64,000 bases of DNA. Origin: Sphingomonas sp. IC-11. GTDB lineage: Bacteria > Pseudomonadota > Alphaproteobacteria > Sphingomonadales > Sphingomonadaceae. How positions within the stretch are numbered: the stretch's first letter is position 1; each line of letters opens with the position of its first letter. The stretch spans positions 1,140,164-1,204,163 of the forward strand of contig NZ_JAJNDU010000001.1 of NCBI RefSeq assembly GCF_021043365.1. Reading direction: 5' to 3'. A program made the position numbers and the translations under genes. The notes below the pieces were generated by a model that worked only from the letters and a program-made list of their open reading frames with translations, was not told the DNA's origin and made no database searches. Of this stretch, positions 45,369-55,245 are shown piece by piece.

Positions 45369-46450
45369 CCTACGACATCGCCATCGTCGGCGCCGGCATG
45401 GCGGGAGCGTCGCTTGCGGCGGAACTTGGCGCGCGCGCCCGCGTGCTGCTGATCGAGGCTGAGGAGGTTCCGGGTTACCACGCGACCGGGCGATCGGCGG
45501 CCTTCTGGTCCGAAACCTACGGCGGGCCCGGAATACAGCCGCTCACCACCGCCTCGGGCGAGAGCCTCCGGGCCGGAGGCTTCCTTGATCCGCTGGGCTC
45601 GCTTCACATCGGCCGCGCCTCGGCAGCTGCCGAGGCCGAGGCCTTCCTCGCGGCGTTCGCGGACAGCGGCGTTCCGCTTGTCCCAGTTGATCCGCGAGAT
45701 CACGTGCACGGGCTTCGCCCTGGCTGGACCATCGGCATCATGGAGCCGACCTGCGCCTATATCGACGTGGCCGCGCTCCATGCCGAGGCCCTGACGCGCG
45801 CGCGCCGGGCCGGTGCGGAACTGGTCCTGCGTGCCGCGCTGACGGGTGCAACCCGCACTCGCGGCCTCTGGCGACTGGAGTCCACGGCTGGCGTGTATGA
45901 GGCTGCGGTGCTGGTGAACGCCGCCGGGGCCTGGGCCGACCACGTAGCGCGCTTGGCTGGTGCATCGCCCCTGAACATTCAGCCTTACCGACGCACCATG
46001 GTGCAGTTGAAGACCGATCCCGCGCCAGCGCCGGGTGTTCCGCACGTTGTTCACATCGGCGGGGATTTCTACTTCAAGCCCGAGGCTGGCGGTCGCCTGT
46101 GGCTCAGCCCGCACGATGAAACGCCTTCCGATCCTGCGGACGCTCAGCCGGAAGAACTCGATGTCGCGATTGCGATCGATCGCTTCGAACAGGCGGTAGA
46201 CTGGCGGATAACCCAGCTTGAGCGCAAATGGGCCGGACTGCGCAGTTTCGCGCCGGATCGCTTGCCCGTTTATGGCTTTGCTGCCGACACACCCGCCTTC
46301 TTCTGGTTTGCGGGGCAGGGTGGCTTCGGTATTCAGACCGCACCAGCCGCTGCCATGATCGGGGCCGCGCTTCTGCTTAGCGAAGTTCCTGCGCTCGCCG
46401 GTACGATCGACATCGAACGCTACGCCCCGACCCGCTTCGCCCGCGTCTGA
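45365..46450 (+). CDS. FAD-dependent oxidoreductase (DAO family)
   Basis: A 361-residue flavoenzyme of the D-amino-acid oxidase/glycine oxidase fold: FAD Rossmann motif IVGAGMAGASLAAEL at the N-terminus, VNAAGAWADHVA and a C-terminal FAD-contact FWFAGQGGFGIQTAP. GTG start coupled to the upstream hydrolase. Possible substrates are D-amino acids or secondary amines; sequence does not decide. Confidence 0.88.
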   Translation: MTYDIAIVGAGMAGASLAAELGARARVLLIEAEEVPGYHATGRSAAFWSETYGGPGIQPLTTASGESLRAGGFLDPLGSLHIGRASAAAEAEAFLAAFADSGVPLVPVDPRDHVHGLRPGWTIGIMEPTCAYIDVAALHAEALTRARRAGAELVLRAALTGATRTRGLWRLESTAGVYEAAVLVNAAGAWADHVARLAGASPLNIQPYRRTMVQLKTDPAPAPGVPHVVHIGGDFYFKPEAGGRLWLSPHDETPSDPADAQPEELDVAIAIDRFEQAVDWRITQLERKWAGLRSFAPDRLPVYGFAADTPAFFWFAGQGGFGIQTAPAAAMIGAALLLSEVPALAGTIDIERYAPTRFARV

Positions 46451-46505
46451 GCCACGTTGTCGCGGCGAGGGTGGCGGACGGGGCCCGCCGGAGCGCCAGG
46501 GCCTT

Positions 46506-46958
46506 TCAGCCGCGCTTGCCGGCGGCCACAGCGGCGTCGCTCGCCAGGCGATCCGCGCGTTCATTTTCCGGATGGCCGGCGTGGCCCTTCACCCATTGCC
46601 ACTCCACGCGGTGACGTGCCGCCGCCTCAAGCAGCGCCTGCCATAGCTCGGCATTCTTCACCGGTTTCTTGTCCGCCGTCTTCCAGCCATTCCGCCGCCA
46701 GCCGTGGATCCACTTGGTGAGCCCGTCCATCACGTAGCGGCTGTCGGTGTACAAGGTGACGTGACAGGGCCGCGTGAAAGCGTTCAGCGCCTCGATCGCG
46801 GCAGTCAGCTCCATCCGGTTGTTGGTGGTCAGCGCTTCGCCGCCGGACAGCTCTTTTTCATGCGCGCCCATGCGCAGCACCGCGCCCCAGCCGCCCGGTC
46901 CCGGATTGCCCTTGCACGCGCCATCGGTGAACGCCTCCACCTTCGTCATTTCGGTCAT
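46506..46958 (-). CDS. rnhA: Ribonuclease HI
   Basis: Degrades RNA in RNA-DNA hybrids. 150 residues with the catalytic acids in [19 protein letters not shown] (Asp12), [10 protein letters not shown] (Glu), [10 protein letters not shown] (Asp) and a final ADRLA aspartate. The ATG overlaps the thrB stop by 4 bp, coupling the two. Confidence 0.97.
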   Translation of the reverse strand: MTEMTKVEAFTDGACKGNPGPGGWGAVLRMGAHEKELSGGEALTTNNRMELTAAIEALNAFTRPCHVTLYTDSRYVMDGLTKWIHGWRRNGWKTADKKPVKNAELWQALLEAAARHRVEWQWVKGHAGHPENERADRLASDAAVAAGKRG

Positions 46959-47914
46959 CGAACGCGTGTCACCAGTTCCGGATCATAATGTTTGAGGCGC
47001 CGCATATAGGCGAGCGGGTCCTTGCGAACGACCAGCGCGTCAGCCGGGGTGTTAAGCCAGTCCCATGCACGCGAAAGGGCGAAGCGGATGCAGGCGCCGC
47101 TGGCGAACGTGCCAAACCTTGCCCGCTCAAGCGAGGACAATGAGAAGTGCCGCTCGTACCCGGCGATGAGCGCATCGCCGACCTGTGCATCATAGTTGCC
47201 GCCCTTTGCATCGAACGACCAGGCGGTGTGCATCACTGCCAGGTCATAGACGCGGATGTCCGTGCACGCGAAATAGAAGTCGATAAGCCCGGTGACCCTG
47301 TCGCCAAGCATCAGGACATTGTCGGGGAAGAGGTCGGCGTGGATCGCGCTGCGCTCGAAGTCCGCGCCGCACCAATTCGCCTCCACATTGTCCAAGGCGA
47401 AGGCGAGATCGTCGTGGAGCCCCGGCGCGATATCATCAAGGCTGCGCCCGCACCGTTCGAACAACGGTCGCCATGTCTCCACACCCATCGAATTCGGGCG
47501 TGTCGGCGTGAAGTCGGCGACGGCGCGGTGCATCGCGCCCATGGCATCACCCGCCGCCAGCGCTTGCGCCGCGGTCGGGTGGGACAGCGATACGCCCGAC
47601 AGGAACTTGATCAGGCAAGCCGGACGCCCTTCCAGCTCCTGGATCTCGCGTCCGTCGCGATCCTTGATCGCCGGCGGGACTGGCAAGCCCTTGGCATCCA
47701 GATGATCGAGCAGGCTCATGAAGAAGGGCAGGTCGTCCGCTGCGACCCGCTTTTCGTACAGCGTCAGGATGAACCGCCCACGCGTGGTATCCACGAGATA
47801 GTTGGAGTTCTCGACCCCCTCTGCGATCCCCTTCGCGGAGACCAGCTCGCCAACGTCATAGCGCCGCAGAAAGGCGGAAAGTGCTTCCGCCGACACATGA
47901 GTATAAACCGCCAT
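46955..47914 (-). CDS. thrB: Homoserine kinase, APH type
   Basis: Phosphorylates homoserine for threonine synthesis. The 319-residue protein is of the aminoglycoside-phosphotransferase-like ThrB2 class common in alphaproteobacteria: [22 protein letters not shown] at the N-lobe, catalytic [10 protein letters not shown] and metal-binding GLIDFYFA. Coupled to rnhA downstream; ispH is upstream on the same strand, a typical ispH-thrB-rnhA order. Confidence 0.95.
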   Translation of the reverse strand: MAVYTHVSAEALSAFLRRYDVGELVSAKGIAEGVENSNYLVDTTRGRFILTLYEKRVAADDLPFFMSLLDHLDAKGLPVPPAIKDRDGREIQELEGRPACLIKFLSGVSLSHPTAAQALAAGDAMGAMHRAVADFTPTRPNSMGVETWRPLFERCGRSLDDIAPGLHDDLAFALDNVEANWCGADFERSAIHADLFPDNVLMLGDRVTGLIDFYFACTDIRVYDLAVMHTAWSFDAKGGNYDAQVGDALIAGYERHFSLSSLERARFGTFASGACIRFALSRAWDWLNTPADALVVRKDPLAYMRRLKHYDPELVTRVR

Positions 47915-47925
47915 ATGCGATCGTC

Positions 47926-47943
47926 ATGCCGGCACGCCGGCAT
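47926..47943. other. Short perfect palindrome between ispH and thrB
   Basis: ATGCCGGC-AC-GCCGGCAT, 8-bp arms with a 2-nt spacer, directly upstream of thrB. Could be an operator-like site; too short a loop for a strong RNA hairpin. Confidence 0.35.
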
Positions 47944-48003
47944 CCCCCTGACACATCAATAGGCCGATCTTCCGCTCGCCTGCCGGCCGTCAGACGCAGC
48001 GCG

Positions 48004-48954
48004 TCAGGCAGCCGCGTCGAGCGCGCGCGGCAGCTTGAACGCGATCGTTTCGCGCGTCGTCTCTTCCTCGCGCTCGGTCACCTCGTAGCGAGTGGACAAA
48101 AGGTCCACCAGTTCGCGCACCAGAAGCTCGGGAGCCGACGCCCCCGCGCTGACGCCCAGCGTACCGACACCCTCAAGGAACGACCAATCGAGATCCGCGG
48201 CACGCTGGATCAGCCGCGCGGGTACGCCTTCGCGCTCGGCCACTTCGACCAGCCGCAGCGAGTTGGACGAGTTCGGCGCGCCAATCACCAGCACCGCGTC
48301 GCACGCACTGGCGATCGCCTTTACGGCCGCCTGCCGGTTTGAGGTGGCGTAGCAGATATCCTCGCCGCGCGGCGGCTGCATGTTCGGGAAGCGTCGCTGC
48401 AACACGCGCACCACCTCGGCGGTATCATCCACCGACAGCGTGGTTTGCGTCAGGAACGCGAGGTTGTCGTGATCTGCGGGCTGCAGCGCTTCGGCGTCGG
48501 CCACGTCCTCGATCAACGTCATCGCGCCATCCGGCACCTGCCCGAACGTGCCGATCACTTCGGGGTGGCCGGCATGGCCGATGAACAGGATATGCCGGCC
48601 GGCCGCTACCAGCCGCTCCGCCTGGCGATGGACCTTCGACACCAGCGGGCAGGTCGCATCCAGATATTCCAGCCCGCGCGCCTCGGCATTAGCGGGTACC
48701 GACTTGGGCACGCCGTGTGCGGAAAAGACGACCGGCGCGCCATCGGGCACCTCGTCCAGCTCCTCCACGAAAATCGCACCCTTCGCCTTCAGCGAGTCCA
48801 CGACGAACTTGTTGTGGACGATCTCGTGGCGGACGTAGACGGGGGCGCCGTGCTTTTCGATCGCCAGTTCGACGATGCGGATCGCGCGGTCCACTCCGGC
48901 GCAGAAGCCGCGCGGGGCGGCAATCAGCAGTTCGAGCGCTGGCTTGTCGGTCAT
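48004..48954 (-). CDS. ispH: 4-hydroxy-3-methylbut-2-enyl diphosphate reductase
   Basis: Last enzyme of the MEP isoprenoid pathway, giving IPP and DMAPP; carries a 4Fe-4S cluster. 316 residues, with cluster cysteines in [23 protein letters not shown] and [11 protein letters not shown], and HGVPKS and GAPNSSNS motifs. Followed by thrB. Confidence 0.97.
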   Translation of the reverse strand: MTDKPALELLIAAPRGFCAGVDRAIRIVELAIEKHGAPVYVRHEIVHNKFVVDSLKAKGAIFVEELDEVPDGAPVVFSAHGVPKSVPANAEARGLEYLDATCPLVSKVHRQAERLVAAGRHILFIGHAGHPEVIGTFGQVPDGAMTLIEDVADAEALQPADHDNLAFLTQTTLSVDDTAEVVRVLQRRFPNMQPPRGEDICYATSNRQAAVKAIASACDAVLVIGAPNSSNSLRLVEVAEREGVPARLIQRAADLDWSFLEGVGTLGVSAGASAPELLVRELVDLLSTRYEVTEREEETTRETIAFKLPRALDAAA

Positions 48955-48996
48955 CCCTGCCGCTTACGCGATTGCCTGCCTGCACGGAAGGCGGTT

Positions 48997-49713
48997 ATGA
49001 GCGCGCGGGCACTTCGTACCCGTTCGCATAAGGTTTCTCCGCACGTGTCCTTTCGCACCTCCGCGTTTCGCCCCGCGTTTGGCGTTGCCCCGCTCGCCCT
49101 GGTCCTGCTCGCTGGCGGTTGCGCCAAGAGCGGCGACATCTCTCTGGAGGGCGGCGTCGGGATTACCGCGGTGCGTACCGCCTGCCCGGTTGTCGGCGTG
49201 CCGACCGGTACGGGAGACATCACCCTGTTCGACCCGGCGACCAGCCAGGACGCCAGCGCCATCGACGTAACGGCCGCGATCACCAATGTTCGCAGCACCT
49301 GCGACGACAGCGGTGCCGAAGTGGTCAGCACTGTCACCTTCGACGTTCGCGCTCGTCGCACTCGGACGGACGGCCCGCGTGAAGTGACCCTGCCGTACTT
49401 CATCACCGTCGTTCGCGGCGGCAGCCAGGTGGTGGCCAAGCGCGTCGGCGCCGTCGCGATCCGGTTCGAGCCGGGCCAGGCGCTTGCCAGCACGTCGGCT
49501 CAGGCGAGCGCCAATGTGAACCGCGCGGCGGCGACTCTCCCCGAATCGGTGCGCGAACAGCTCACCCGCAAGCGCAAGGCGGGCGATCAGGATGCCGCCA
49601 TCGATCCGCTTTCCACGCCGGAAGTGCGGCAGGCGGTGCTTTCCGCCAGCTTCGAGGCACTGGTCGGTTTCCAGCTCACACCGGATCAGTTGCGCTACAA
49701 CGCGCAGCGCTGA
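48997..49713 (+). CDS. Putative lipoprotein of unknown function
   Basis: A 238-residue protein with a basic N-terminus, a hydrophobic signal segment and a lipobox (LLAGGC at about residue 42). The mature part is beta-rich and ends in a helical segment. A good GGAAGG ribosome site precedes ATG 48997; a GTG near 49045 would give a more normal signal-peptide length. No family named. It is divergent from ispH (42 bp) and precedes the glycine riboswitch. Confidence 0.72.
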   Translation: MSARALRTRSHKVSPHVSFRTSAFRPAFGVAPLALVLLAGGCAKSGDISLEGGVGITAVRTACPVVGVPTGTGDITLFDPATSQDASAIDVTAAITNVRSTCDDSGAEVVSTVTFDVRARRTRTDGPREVTLPYFITVVRGGSQVVAKRVGAVAIRFEPGQALASTSAQASANVNRAAATLPESVREQLTRKRKAGDQDAAIDPLSTPEVRQAVLSASFEALVGFQLTPDQLRYNAQR

Positions 49714-49805
49714 AGGCTTACCCAATGTAGCGGCCGTGCGTGGGCGATTGACTCGCCCCGCGCACCCCGCCACAGGCGCAAATGTCGATGCCGGGCAACC
49801 GGCGT

Positions 49806-50009
49806 GGGCGCGCGGGAGAGCGCGGATGGCCTTTCAGGCACGATCCGCCGCCGAAGGAGCAACCACCCCGGAATCTCTCAGGCAGCAGGGACCGCGCATA
49901 CCCATCGACGCTCTGGAAAGCGGCCCCGCCGACGCGCGTGGCCCACCGAAGGTGTAAGCGCGGGCCTCCTCGCGCGAAAGCTCTCAGGTTCCGTGACAGA
50001 GGGGGTTCG
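49806..50009 (+). promoter_or_regulatory. Tandem glycine riboswitch
   Basis: Two consecutive glycine aptamers upstream of gcvT. Aptamer 1 (about 49811-49905) shows GGGAGAG, CCGAAGGAGCAA, CCCGGAATCTCTCAGGCA and AGGGACCG. Aptamer 2 (about 49906-50006) shows CTCTGGAAAG, CACCGAAGGTGTAAGC, GAAAGCTCTCAGGTTCCGTGACAGAGGGG. These are the conserved junction elements of the class. It accounts for most of the 349-bp non-coding gap and should raise gcv expression when glycine is abundant. Confidence 0.95.
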
Positions 50010-50062
50010 GTTCGTTTCGCCACCACGGCGGGACGATCGCCCTTGAAGACGGACGATCCGCG

Positions 50063-51208
50063 ATGAGCGATCACGACGACGAAGACGTAATCATCGAAAC
50101 CATGACGCTGCCGCTCGACGGCTGGCATCGTGCGCGCGGCGGCCGGATGGTCGAGTTCGCTGGCTATTGGATGCCCGTGCAGTACGAAGGCATCATGGCC
50201 GAGCATCTGTGGACGCGCGAAAGCGCCGGCCTGTTCGATGTCAGCCACATGGGGCAGATCACCTTCCGCGGCGAGGGGCTGGTGCCCGCGCTCGAGGCGA
50301 TGATGCCCGCCGACATTGCCGGCCTCGCGCTCAACCGCGCGCGTTATTCGCTGCTGCTCGACGAAAACGGCGGCATCCTCGACGATCTGATGCTCACGCG
50401 CCTCCCCGCCGACGAGGATGGCGAGCGCATCTACATGGTCGTCAACGGCGCGACCAAGTATGACGATATCGCGCACATGCTCGATCATCTGCCGGACGAC
50501 ATCACGCTGAACCTGATGGAGGACCATGCGCTGCTGGCGCTGCAGGGGCCCAAGGCAGTGGAGGCGCTGGTCCGGCTCGTCCCGGGCGTCGACGCTTTGG
50601 TGTTCATGCAGGCCGCGCCCTTCACTTGGCAGGGGCATGACTTGTGGATCAGCCGCTCGGGCTACACGGGCGAGGACGGCTTTGAGATCTCGATCCCGGC
50701 GGAAGCCGTCGAGGCGTTCGCCGATGCGCTGCTGGAACAGCCCGAGGTGAAGCCGATCGGCCTTGGCGCCCGCGATTCGCTGCGGCTTGAGGCTGGGCTC
50801 CCGCTCTACGGTCATGACCTCTCGCCCGAGACGACCCCGGTGATGGCGGACCTCGGCTTTGCTTTGTTCAAGCGCCGCCGCGAGGAAGGTGGCTTCCCAG
50901 GTGCCGAGCGCATCCTCGCCGAACGCGAGAGCGGCCCCATCACCAAGCGGGTCGGCCTGCTGGTCGAGGGGCGTCAGCCGGTGCGCGAGGGCGCAAGCGT
51001 TCTCGATGAAGACGGCAGCACCGTCGGCAGCGTCACGTCCGGCGGGTTCGCGCCCAGCGTCGGGGCACCGATCGCCATGGCGTACGTTCCGCTCGCGATG
51101 GCCACCCCCGGCACCCGCATCCAGCTGTCGCAGCGTGGCAAGGTCCACGCCGGCACCGTCACCGCTATGCCATTCGTCCCCCACCGCTATGTCCGAGGAG
51201 CGAAGTAA
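50063..51208 (+). CDS. gcvT: Glycine cleavage T-protein (aminomethyltransferase)
   Basis: Transfers the methylene group from the lipoyl arm of GcvH to tetrahydrofolate, releasing ammonia. 381 residues: the folate-binding core includes GLFDVSHMGQI, NGGILDDLMLTRL and SGYTGEDGFEI, followed by the C-terminal barrel. ATG 50063 lies 54 bp after the riboswitch. First gene of the gcv operon. Confidence 0.97.
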   Translation: MSDHDDEDVIIETMTLPLDGWHRARGGRMVEFAGYWMPVQYEGIMAEHLWTRESAGLFDVSHMGQITFRGEGLVPALEAMMPADIAGLALNRARYSLLLDENGGILDDLMLTRLPADEDGERIYMVVNGATKYDDIAHMLDHLPDDITLNLMEDHALLALQGPKAVEALVRLVPGVDALVFMQAAPFTWQGHDLWISRSGYTGEDGFEISIPAEAVEAFADALLEQPEVKPIGLGARDSLRLEAGLPLYGHDLSPETTPVMADLGFALFKRRREEGGFPGAERILAERESGPITKRVGLLVEGRQPVREGASVLDEDGSTVGSVTSGGFAPSVGAPIAMAYVPLAMATPGTRIQLSQRGKVHAGTVTAMPFVPHRYVRGAK

Positions 51209-51580
51209 ATGAGCCGTTATTTCACCGAGGATCATGAGTGGATCGACGTCGACGGTGATGTCGGCACCGTCGGCATCTCGGATTATGCGCAGGGCCAGCT
51301 CGGCGACATCGTGTTCGTCGACGTGCCGGAAGCCGGCAAGTCGCTCGCCAAGGGTGACGAGGCCGCCGTGGTCGAAAGCGTGAAGGCCGCCAGCGACGTC
51401 TATTCGCCGGTCTCGGGCTCGGTGATCGAGGGCAATGCGGCGCTCGCCGATGAGCCTGGCCTGGTGAACACCGATCCGGAAGGCGAGGGCTGGTTCTTCA
51501 AGCTCACCCTGTCGGACGCGTCACAGCTCGACGGGCTGATGGACGAAACCGCCTACAAGGCGTTCGTCGAGAAGCTGTAA
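51209..51580 (+). CDS. gcvH: Glycine cleavage H-protein
   Basis: Lipoyl carrier shuttling the aminomethyl group between P, T and L proteins. 123 residues with the lipoylated Lys59 in [17 protein letters not shown]. The ATG follows the gcvT TAA without a gap, so translation is coupled. Confidence 0.98.
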   Translation: MSRYFTEDHEWIDVDGDVGTVGISDYAQGQLGDIVFVDVPEAGKSLAKGDEAAVVESVKAASDVYSPVSGSVIEGNAALADEPGLVNTDPEGEGWFFKLTLSDASQLDGLMDETAYKAFVEKL

Positions 51581-51587
51581 GATTTAA

Positions 51588-51616
51588 CCGGCCGCTCCCT
51601 TCGGGGGAGGGGCCGG
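51588..51616. repeat. REP-like GC hairpin with TTCG loop (1)
   Basis: CCGGCC...GGCCGG outer arms and an inner CTCCC-TTCG-GGGAG stem, 8 nt after the gcvH stop. Resembles repetitive extragenic palindromes found in sphingomonad genomes; may stabilise upstream gcvTH mRNA. Confidence 0.6.
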
Positions 51617-51663
51617 GGTGGGGCCTGTCCGCACAAGATTGGTGCGGTGACGCCGATCCAGCA

Positions 51664-51686
51664 GCGCTTCCCTTCGGGGTAAGTGC
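51664..51686. repeat. REP-like hairpin with TTCG loop (2), abutting the gcvPA ribosome site
   Basis: GCGCTTCCC-TTCG-GGG-T-AAGTGC: a stem with one wobble and one bulge, ending directly at the GGAG (51687-51690) that serves gcvPA. It could limit or set gcvPA translation. Confidence 0.5.
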
Positions 51687-51698
51687 GGAGACATGTGA

Positions 51699-53057
51699 AT
51701 GCGCTACCTACCGCTTACCGACCACGATCGCCGCGAGATGCTCGCCGTCATCGGCGCGGGCTCGATCGATGACCTGTTCGTCGACGTGCCCGAATCCGCG
51801 CGCCTGTCCGGCCCGATCGCGAACCTGCCCGCGCATGCCAGCGAGCTGGCGGTCGAACGCCACATGACGAAGCTCGCGCGGCAGAATCTGTCCGCGGGCG
51901 AGGCGCCGTTTTTCCTCGGCTGCGGCGCATACCGCCACCATGTCCCCGCCAGCGTCGATCACCTGATCCAGCGCGGCGAGTTCCTGACTGCCTACACGCC
52001 CTACCAGCCCGAAATCGCGCAGGGCACGCTGCAGATGCTGTTCGAGTTCCAGACGCAGGTCGCACGCCTGCTCGGGACCGATGTGGCGAACGCCTCGATG
52101 TACGACGGGTCGACCGCCTGCTGGGAAGCGATCGGCATGGCGCGCCGCATCACCAAGCGCGCCAAGGCGATCCTCTCGGGCGGCCTCCACCCGCACTACG
52201 TCTCCGTCGCCAAGACGATGGCCAAATACACCGGCGACTCGCTGGAAACCTCGGTCCCTGCTCTGACCGCAGAGACCGACGTCGACGCGCTGATCGCCAG
52301 CATCGATGACGACACCAGCTGCGTCGTCGTCCAATATCCCGACATCCTCGGCCGCATCACCGATCTCCAGCCGCTGGCCGACGCCTGCCACGCCAAGAAG
52401 GCGCTGCTGATCGCCGTCGTCACCGAGCCGGTGGCGCTGGGCGCGATCAAGTCGCCCGGCGAGATGGACGCCGATATCGTCGTCGGCGAAGGCCAGTCGA
52501 TCGGCGTCGGCCTCCAGTTCGGCGGACCGTACGTCGGCCTCTTCGGCTGCAAGGACAAATATGTCCGCCAGATGCCGGGCCGCCTGTGCGGCGAGACGGT
52601 GGACGCCGACGGCCGCCGCGGCTTCGTGCTGACGCTCTCCACCCGCGAGCAGCACATCCGCCGCGAGAAGGCGACCAGCAACATCTGCACCAACTCCGGC
52701 CTCTGCGCGCTGGCCTTCTCGATCCACATGACGCTGCTGGGTGAGGCTGGCCTTCGCCGGCTGGCCGGGATCAACCACGCCCAGGCGTGCCGCGCGGCCG
52801 ACCGCCTGGCGAAGGTGCCCGGCGTGCGCGTCGTCAACGACAGCTTCTTCAACGAATTCACGCTCGATCTCGGCCAGGAGGCGCGGCCGCTGGTCCGCAC
52901 GCTGGCCGATCGCGGCGTGCTCGCCGGCGTATCGCTCGGCCGGCTCTATCCCGGCGAAGGCGCGCTGGAGAATGGCTTGGTCGTGGCGGTGACCGAAACC
53001 GTGACCGACGAGGATATCGAGGCGCTGGCCACCGCGCTTCAGGAGGTGCTGGCATGA
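51699..53057 (+). CDS. gcvPA: Glycine dehydrogenase (decarboxylating) subunit 1
   Basis: N-terminal half of the split P-protein, 452 residues, starting [15 protein letters not shown]. Family blocks [36 protein letters not shown] and [15 protein letters not shown] are present. GGAG lies 8 nt before the ATG. It overlaps gcvPB by 4 bp; the two subunits form the active decarboxylase. Confidence 0.97.
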   Translation: MRYLPLTDHDRREMLAVIGAGSIDDLFVDVPESARLSGPIANLPAHASELAVERHMTKLARQNLSAGEAPFFLGCGAYRHHVPASVDHLIQRGEFLTAYTPYQPEIAQGTLQMLFEFQTQVARLLGTDVANASMYDGSTACWEAIGMARRITKRAKAILSGGLHPHYVSVAKTMAKYTGDSLETSVPALTAETDVDALIASIDDDTSCVVVQYPDILGRITDLQPLADACHAKKALLIAVVTEPVALGAIKSPGEMDADIVVGEGQSIGVGLQFGGPYVGLFGCKDKYVRQMPGRLCGETVDADGRRGFVLTLSTREQHIRREKATSNICTNSGLCALAFSIHMTLLGEAGLRRLAGINHAQACRAADRLAKVPGVRVVNDSFFNEFTLDLGQEARPLVRTLADRGVLAGVSLGRLYPGEGALENGLVVAVTETVTDEDIEALATALQEVLA

Positions 53058-54631
53058 CCATCAACCAGAGCGGCTGGAAGCCCACGTCGCCCCAGGCCAA
53101 TGAAGGCGGCGCCCCCGCCACCTTCACCGGCAACAAGGCGCTGATGCTGGAAGAGGCGCTGATCTTCGAGATCGGCGACGATCAGACCACCGGCGTCGAC
53201 TTCGCGGGAGGGGATGTCGCCGGCTCTCGGCTCGGCAACCTCACGCGCAAGGCGCCGATCGGCTTGCCGGGCCTTAGCGAGCCCGAAACGTTGCGCCACT
53301 ACACCCGTCTCAGCCGGCAGAACTACGCCATCGACCTCGGCCTGTTCCCGCTCGGTTCGTGCACGATGAAGCACAATCCGCGCCTCAACGAGAAGATGGC
53401 GCGGCTCCCCGGCTTCGCCGACGTTCACCCGCTCCAGCCGGTCGATACGGTGCAGGGCGCGCTCGGCGTCATCAACGAACTGGCGGTGTGGCTGATCGAG
53501 CTGACCGGCATGCACGGCGTCGCGATGAGCCCCAAGGCCGGCGCGCATGGCGAATTGTGCGGCATCCTGTGCATCAAGGCAGCGCTGGAAAAGCGCGGCG
53601 AGGGGCATCGCAAGGTCGTGCTGGTCCCGGAAAGCGCGCACGGAACCAACCCCGCGACCGCGGCCTTTGCCGGCTTCAGCGTCGAGGATATCCCCGCAAC
53701 GCCGGAGGGCCGCGTCGATACCGAGGCGCTGAAGGCGCGGCTCGGGCCGGACGTGGCGGCGGTGATGATCACCAACCCCAATACCTGCGGGCTGTTCGAG
53801 CGTGACCTGAAGGCGATCTCGGACGCGGTCCACGCGGCGGGCGCCTACGTCTATTGCGACGGCGCGAACTTCAACGCGATCGTCGGCCGCGTGCGTCCGG
53901 GCGACCTTGGCGTCGATGCGATGCACATCAACCTGCACAAGACCTTCTCCACCCCGCATGGCGGCGGCGGCCCCGGCTCCGGCCCGACCGTATTGTCGGA
54001 GGCGCTGGCGCCGTTCGGCCCGCTGCCCTTCACCGCGCGGATGAAGGACGGCCATATCGCGCTGATCGAGGAAGAGACGGCGGGCGACGATCACCCCGAC
54101 ACGTTCGGCCGCATGACCGCCTTCCACGGCCAGATGGGCATGTTCACCCGCGCGCTGACCTATATCCTCAGCCACGGCGCCGACGGCCTGCGTCAGGTCG
54201 CCGAGGATGCGGTGCTCAACGCGAACTACGTCCTGCGCAGCCTCGAGGACACGCTCGACGCGCCGTTCGCCTTCTCCGGCCCGTGCATGCACGAGGCGAT
54301 CTTCTCCGACGAAGGCTTCCCTGAGGGCTTCTCGACGATCGACGTTGCCAAGGCGCTGATCGACGAGGGCTTCCATCCGATGACCATGTATTTCCCGCTG
54401 GTCGTCCATGGCGCGATGCTGGTCGAGCCGACGGAAACGGAGTCAAAGGCCGCGCTGGATCAGTTCATCGGCGCGCTGCGCTCGGTGGCCGAACGCGCGA
54501 AGGCCGGCGACCAGAGCCTCAAGACCGCGCCGCACTTCGCGCCGCGCAGCCGCCTCGACGAGACGCTGGCCGCGCGCAAGCCGAAGCTGGTGTGGAAACC
54601 GCCGGTCGTCACCAGCGAGGCGGCCGAGTAA
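53054..54631 (+). CDS. gcvPB: Glycine dehydrogenase (decarboxylating) subunit 2
   Basis: C-terminal, PLP-binding half of the split P-protein, 525 residues. The PLP lysine is Lys296 in [18 protein letters not shown]; other family blocks are [16 protein letters not shown] and [10 protein letters not shown]. Its ATG sits in the gcvPA stop. The last gcv gene; lpdA for the L-protein is not in the window. Confidence 0.97.
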   Translation: MTINQSGWKPTSPQANEGGAPATFTGNKALMLEEALIFEIGDDQTTGVDFAGGDVAGSRLGNLTRKAPIGLPGLSEPETLRHYTRLSRQNYAIDLGLFPLGSCTMKHNPRLNEKMARLPGFADVHPLQPVDTVQGALGVINELAVWLIELTGMHGVAMSPKAGAHGELCGILCIKAALEKRGEGHRKVVLVPESAHGTNPATAAFAGFSVEDIPATPEGRVDTEALKARLGPDVAAVMITNPNTCGLFERDLKAISDAVHAAGAYVYCDGANFNAIVGRVRPGDLGVDAMHINLHKTFSTPHGGGGPGSGPTVLSEALAPFGPLPFTARMKDGHIALIEEETAGDDHPDTFGRMTAFHGQMGMFTRALTYILSHGADGLRQVAEDAVLNANYVLRSLEDTLDAPFAFSGPCMHEAIFSDEGFPEGFSTIDVAKALIDEGFHPMTMYFPLVVHGAMLVEPTETESKAALDQFIGALRSVAERAKAGDQSLKTAPHFAPRSRLDETLAARKPKLVWKPPVVTSEAAE

Positions 54632-54943
54632 ATGACGGGCAGGGCGGTGCTCGCGGGCACCGCCGGCCTTGTCGGCGGCGCGGCGCTGGGGCTGCTCGCC
54701 GCGCTGCTCTTCGTTCACCTGTGGCACAATGTGCTGGGCCTGCCGCCGCTCAACGACGATCCCAAGCCCGGCATTGCGATGCTCGGCGGCGTGGTGCCGA
54801 TCTCGATGGCGCTGGGTGCGCTACTTGGCACCATCGGGATGGTGCGCCGCGTGCGGCGTGGGCAGTCCTTGCGGCCGTGGCTGATCCTGTTCGGCCTCGC
54901 GCTTGCCGTCACGCTTGCCGGCCTCATCGCGATCATCTCCTGA
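54632..54943 (+). CDS. Small membrane protein of unknown function
   Basis: A 103-residue protein with three predicted helices (about 8-28, 46-68, 81-102) and a basic loop RRVRRGQ. The ATG follows the gcvPB TAA directly, so it is probably co-translated with the gcv operon. No known family; no clear link to glycine metabolism. Confidence 0.72.
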   Translation: MTGRAVLAGTAGLVGGAALGLLAALLFVHLWHNVLGLPPLNDDPKPGIAMLGGVVPISMALGALLGTIGMVRRVRRGQSLRPWLILFGLALAVTLAGLIAIIS

Positions 54944-54970
54944 TCAGTACGCCGGCCACACGGACAACCG

Positions 54971-55225
54971 TCAGTCGCTGCTTCGCTTCGGCCTGAGCGA
55001 CGCCGCCAGCACGATCCCCGCGCCGATCTGCGCCAACCCGTACAGCCGCCGCCGTCCAGGATGGCCGCCGAACGGGCGGACCAGCGCGTCCACCGCGTCC
55101 ACCTCCGATCGCCACAGCGCAACATGGCGCTTGGGCTGCAGCAGCCCAAGCAGATCGTCGCCGATCATGAACACCGCGGCCATTTCGGCCGACCGTTTTA
55201 GGCCCAGCGCCAGATTGTCATCCAT
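54971..55225 (-). CDS. Small hypothetical protein
   Basis: An 84-residue protein convergent with the previous gene. N-terminal amphipathic helix, a segment FMIGDDLLGLLQPKRHVALW, and a hydrophobic Gly/Ala-rich C-terminal stretch ending in a basic tail. Probably membrane-associated. Not recognised. Confidence 0.6.
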   Translation of the reverse strand: MDDNLALGLKRSAEMAAVFMIGDDLLGLLQPKRHVALWRSEVDAVDALVRPFGGHPGRRRLYGLAQIGAGIVLAASLRPKRSSD

Positions 55226-55245
55226 GCCGGGCTAAACGCTTGGCG

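Noticed and set aside
53039-54409. 456-residue minus-strand ORF inside gcvPB
   Set aside because: Antisense shadow of gcvPB.
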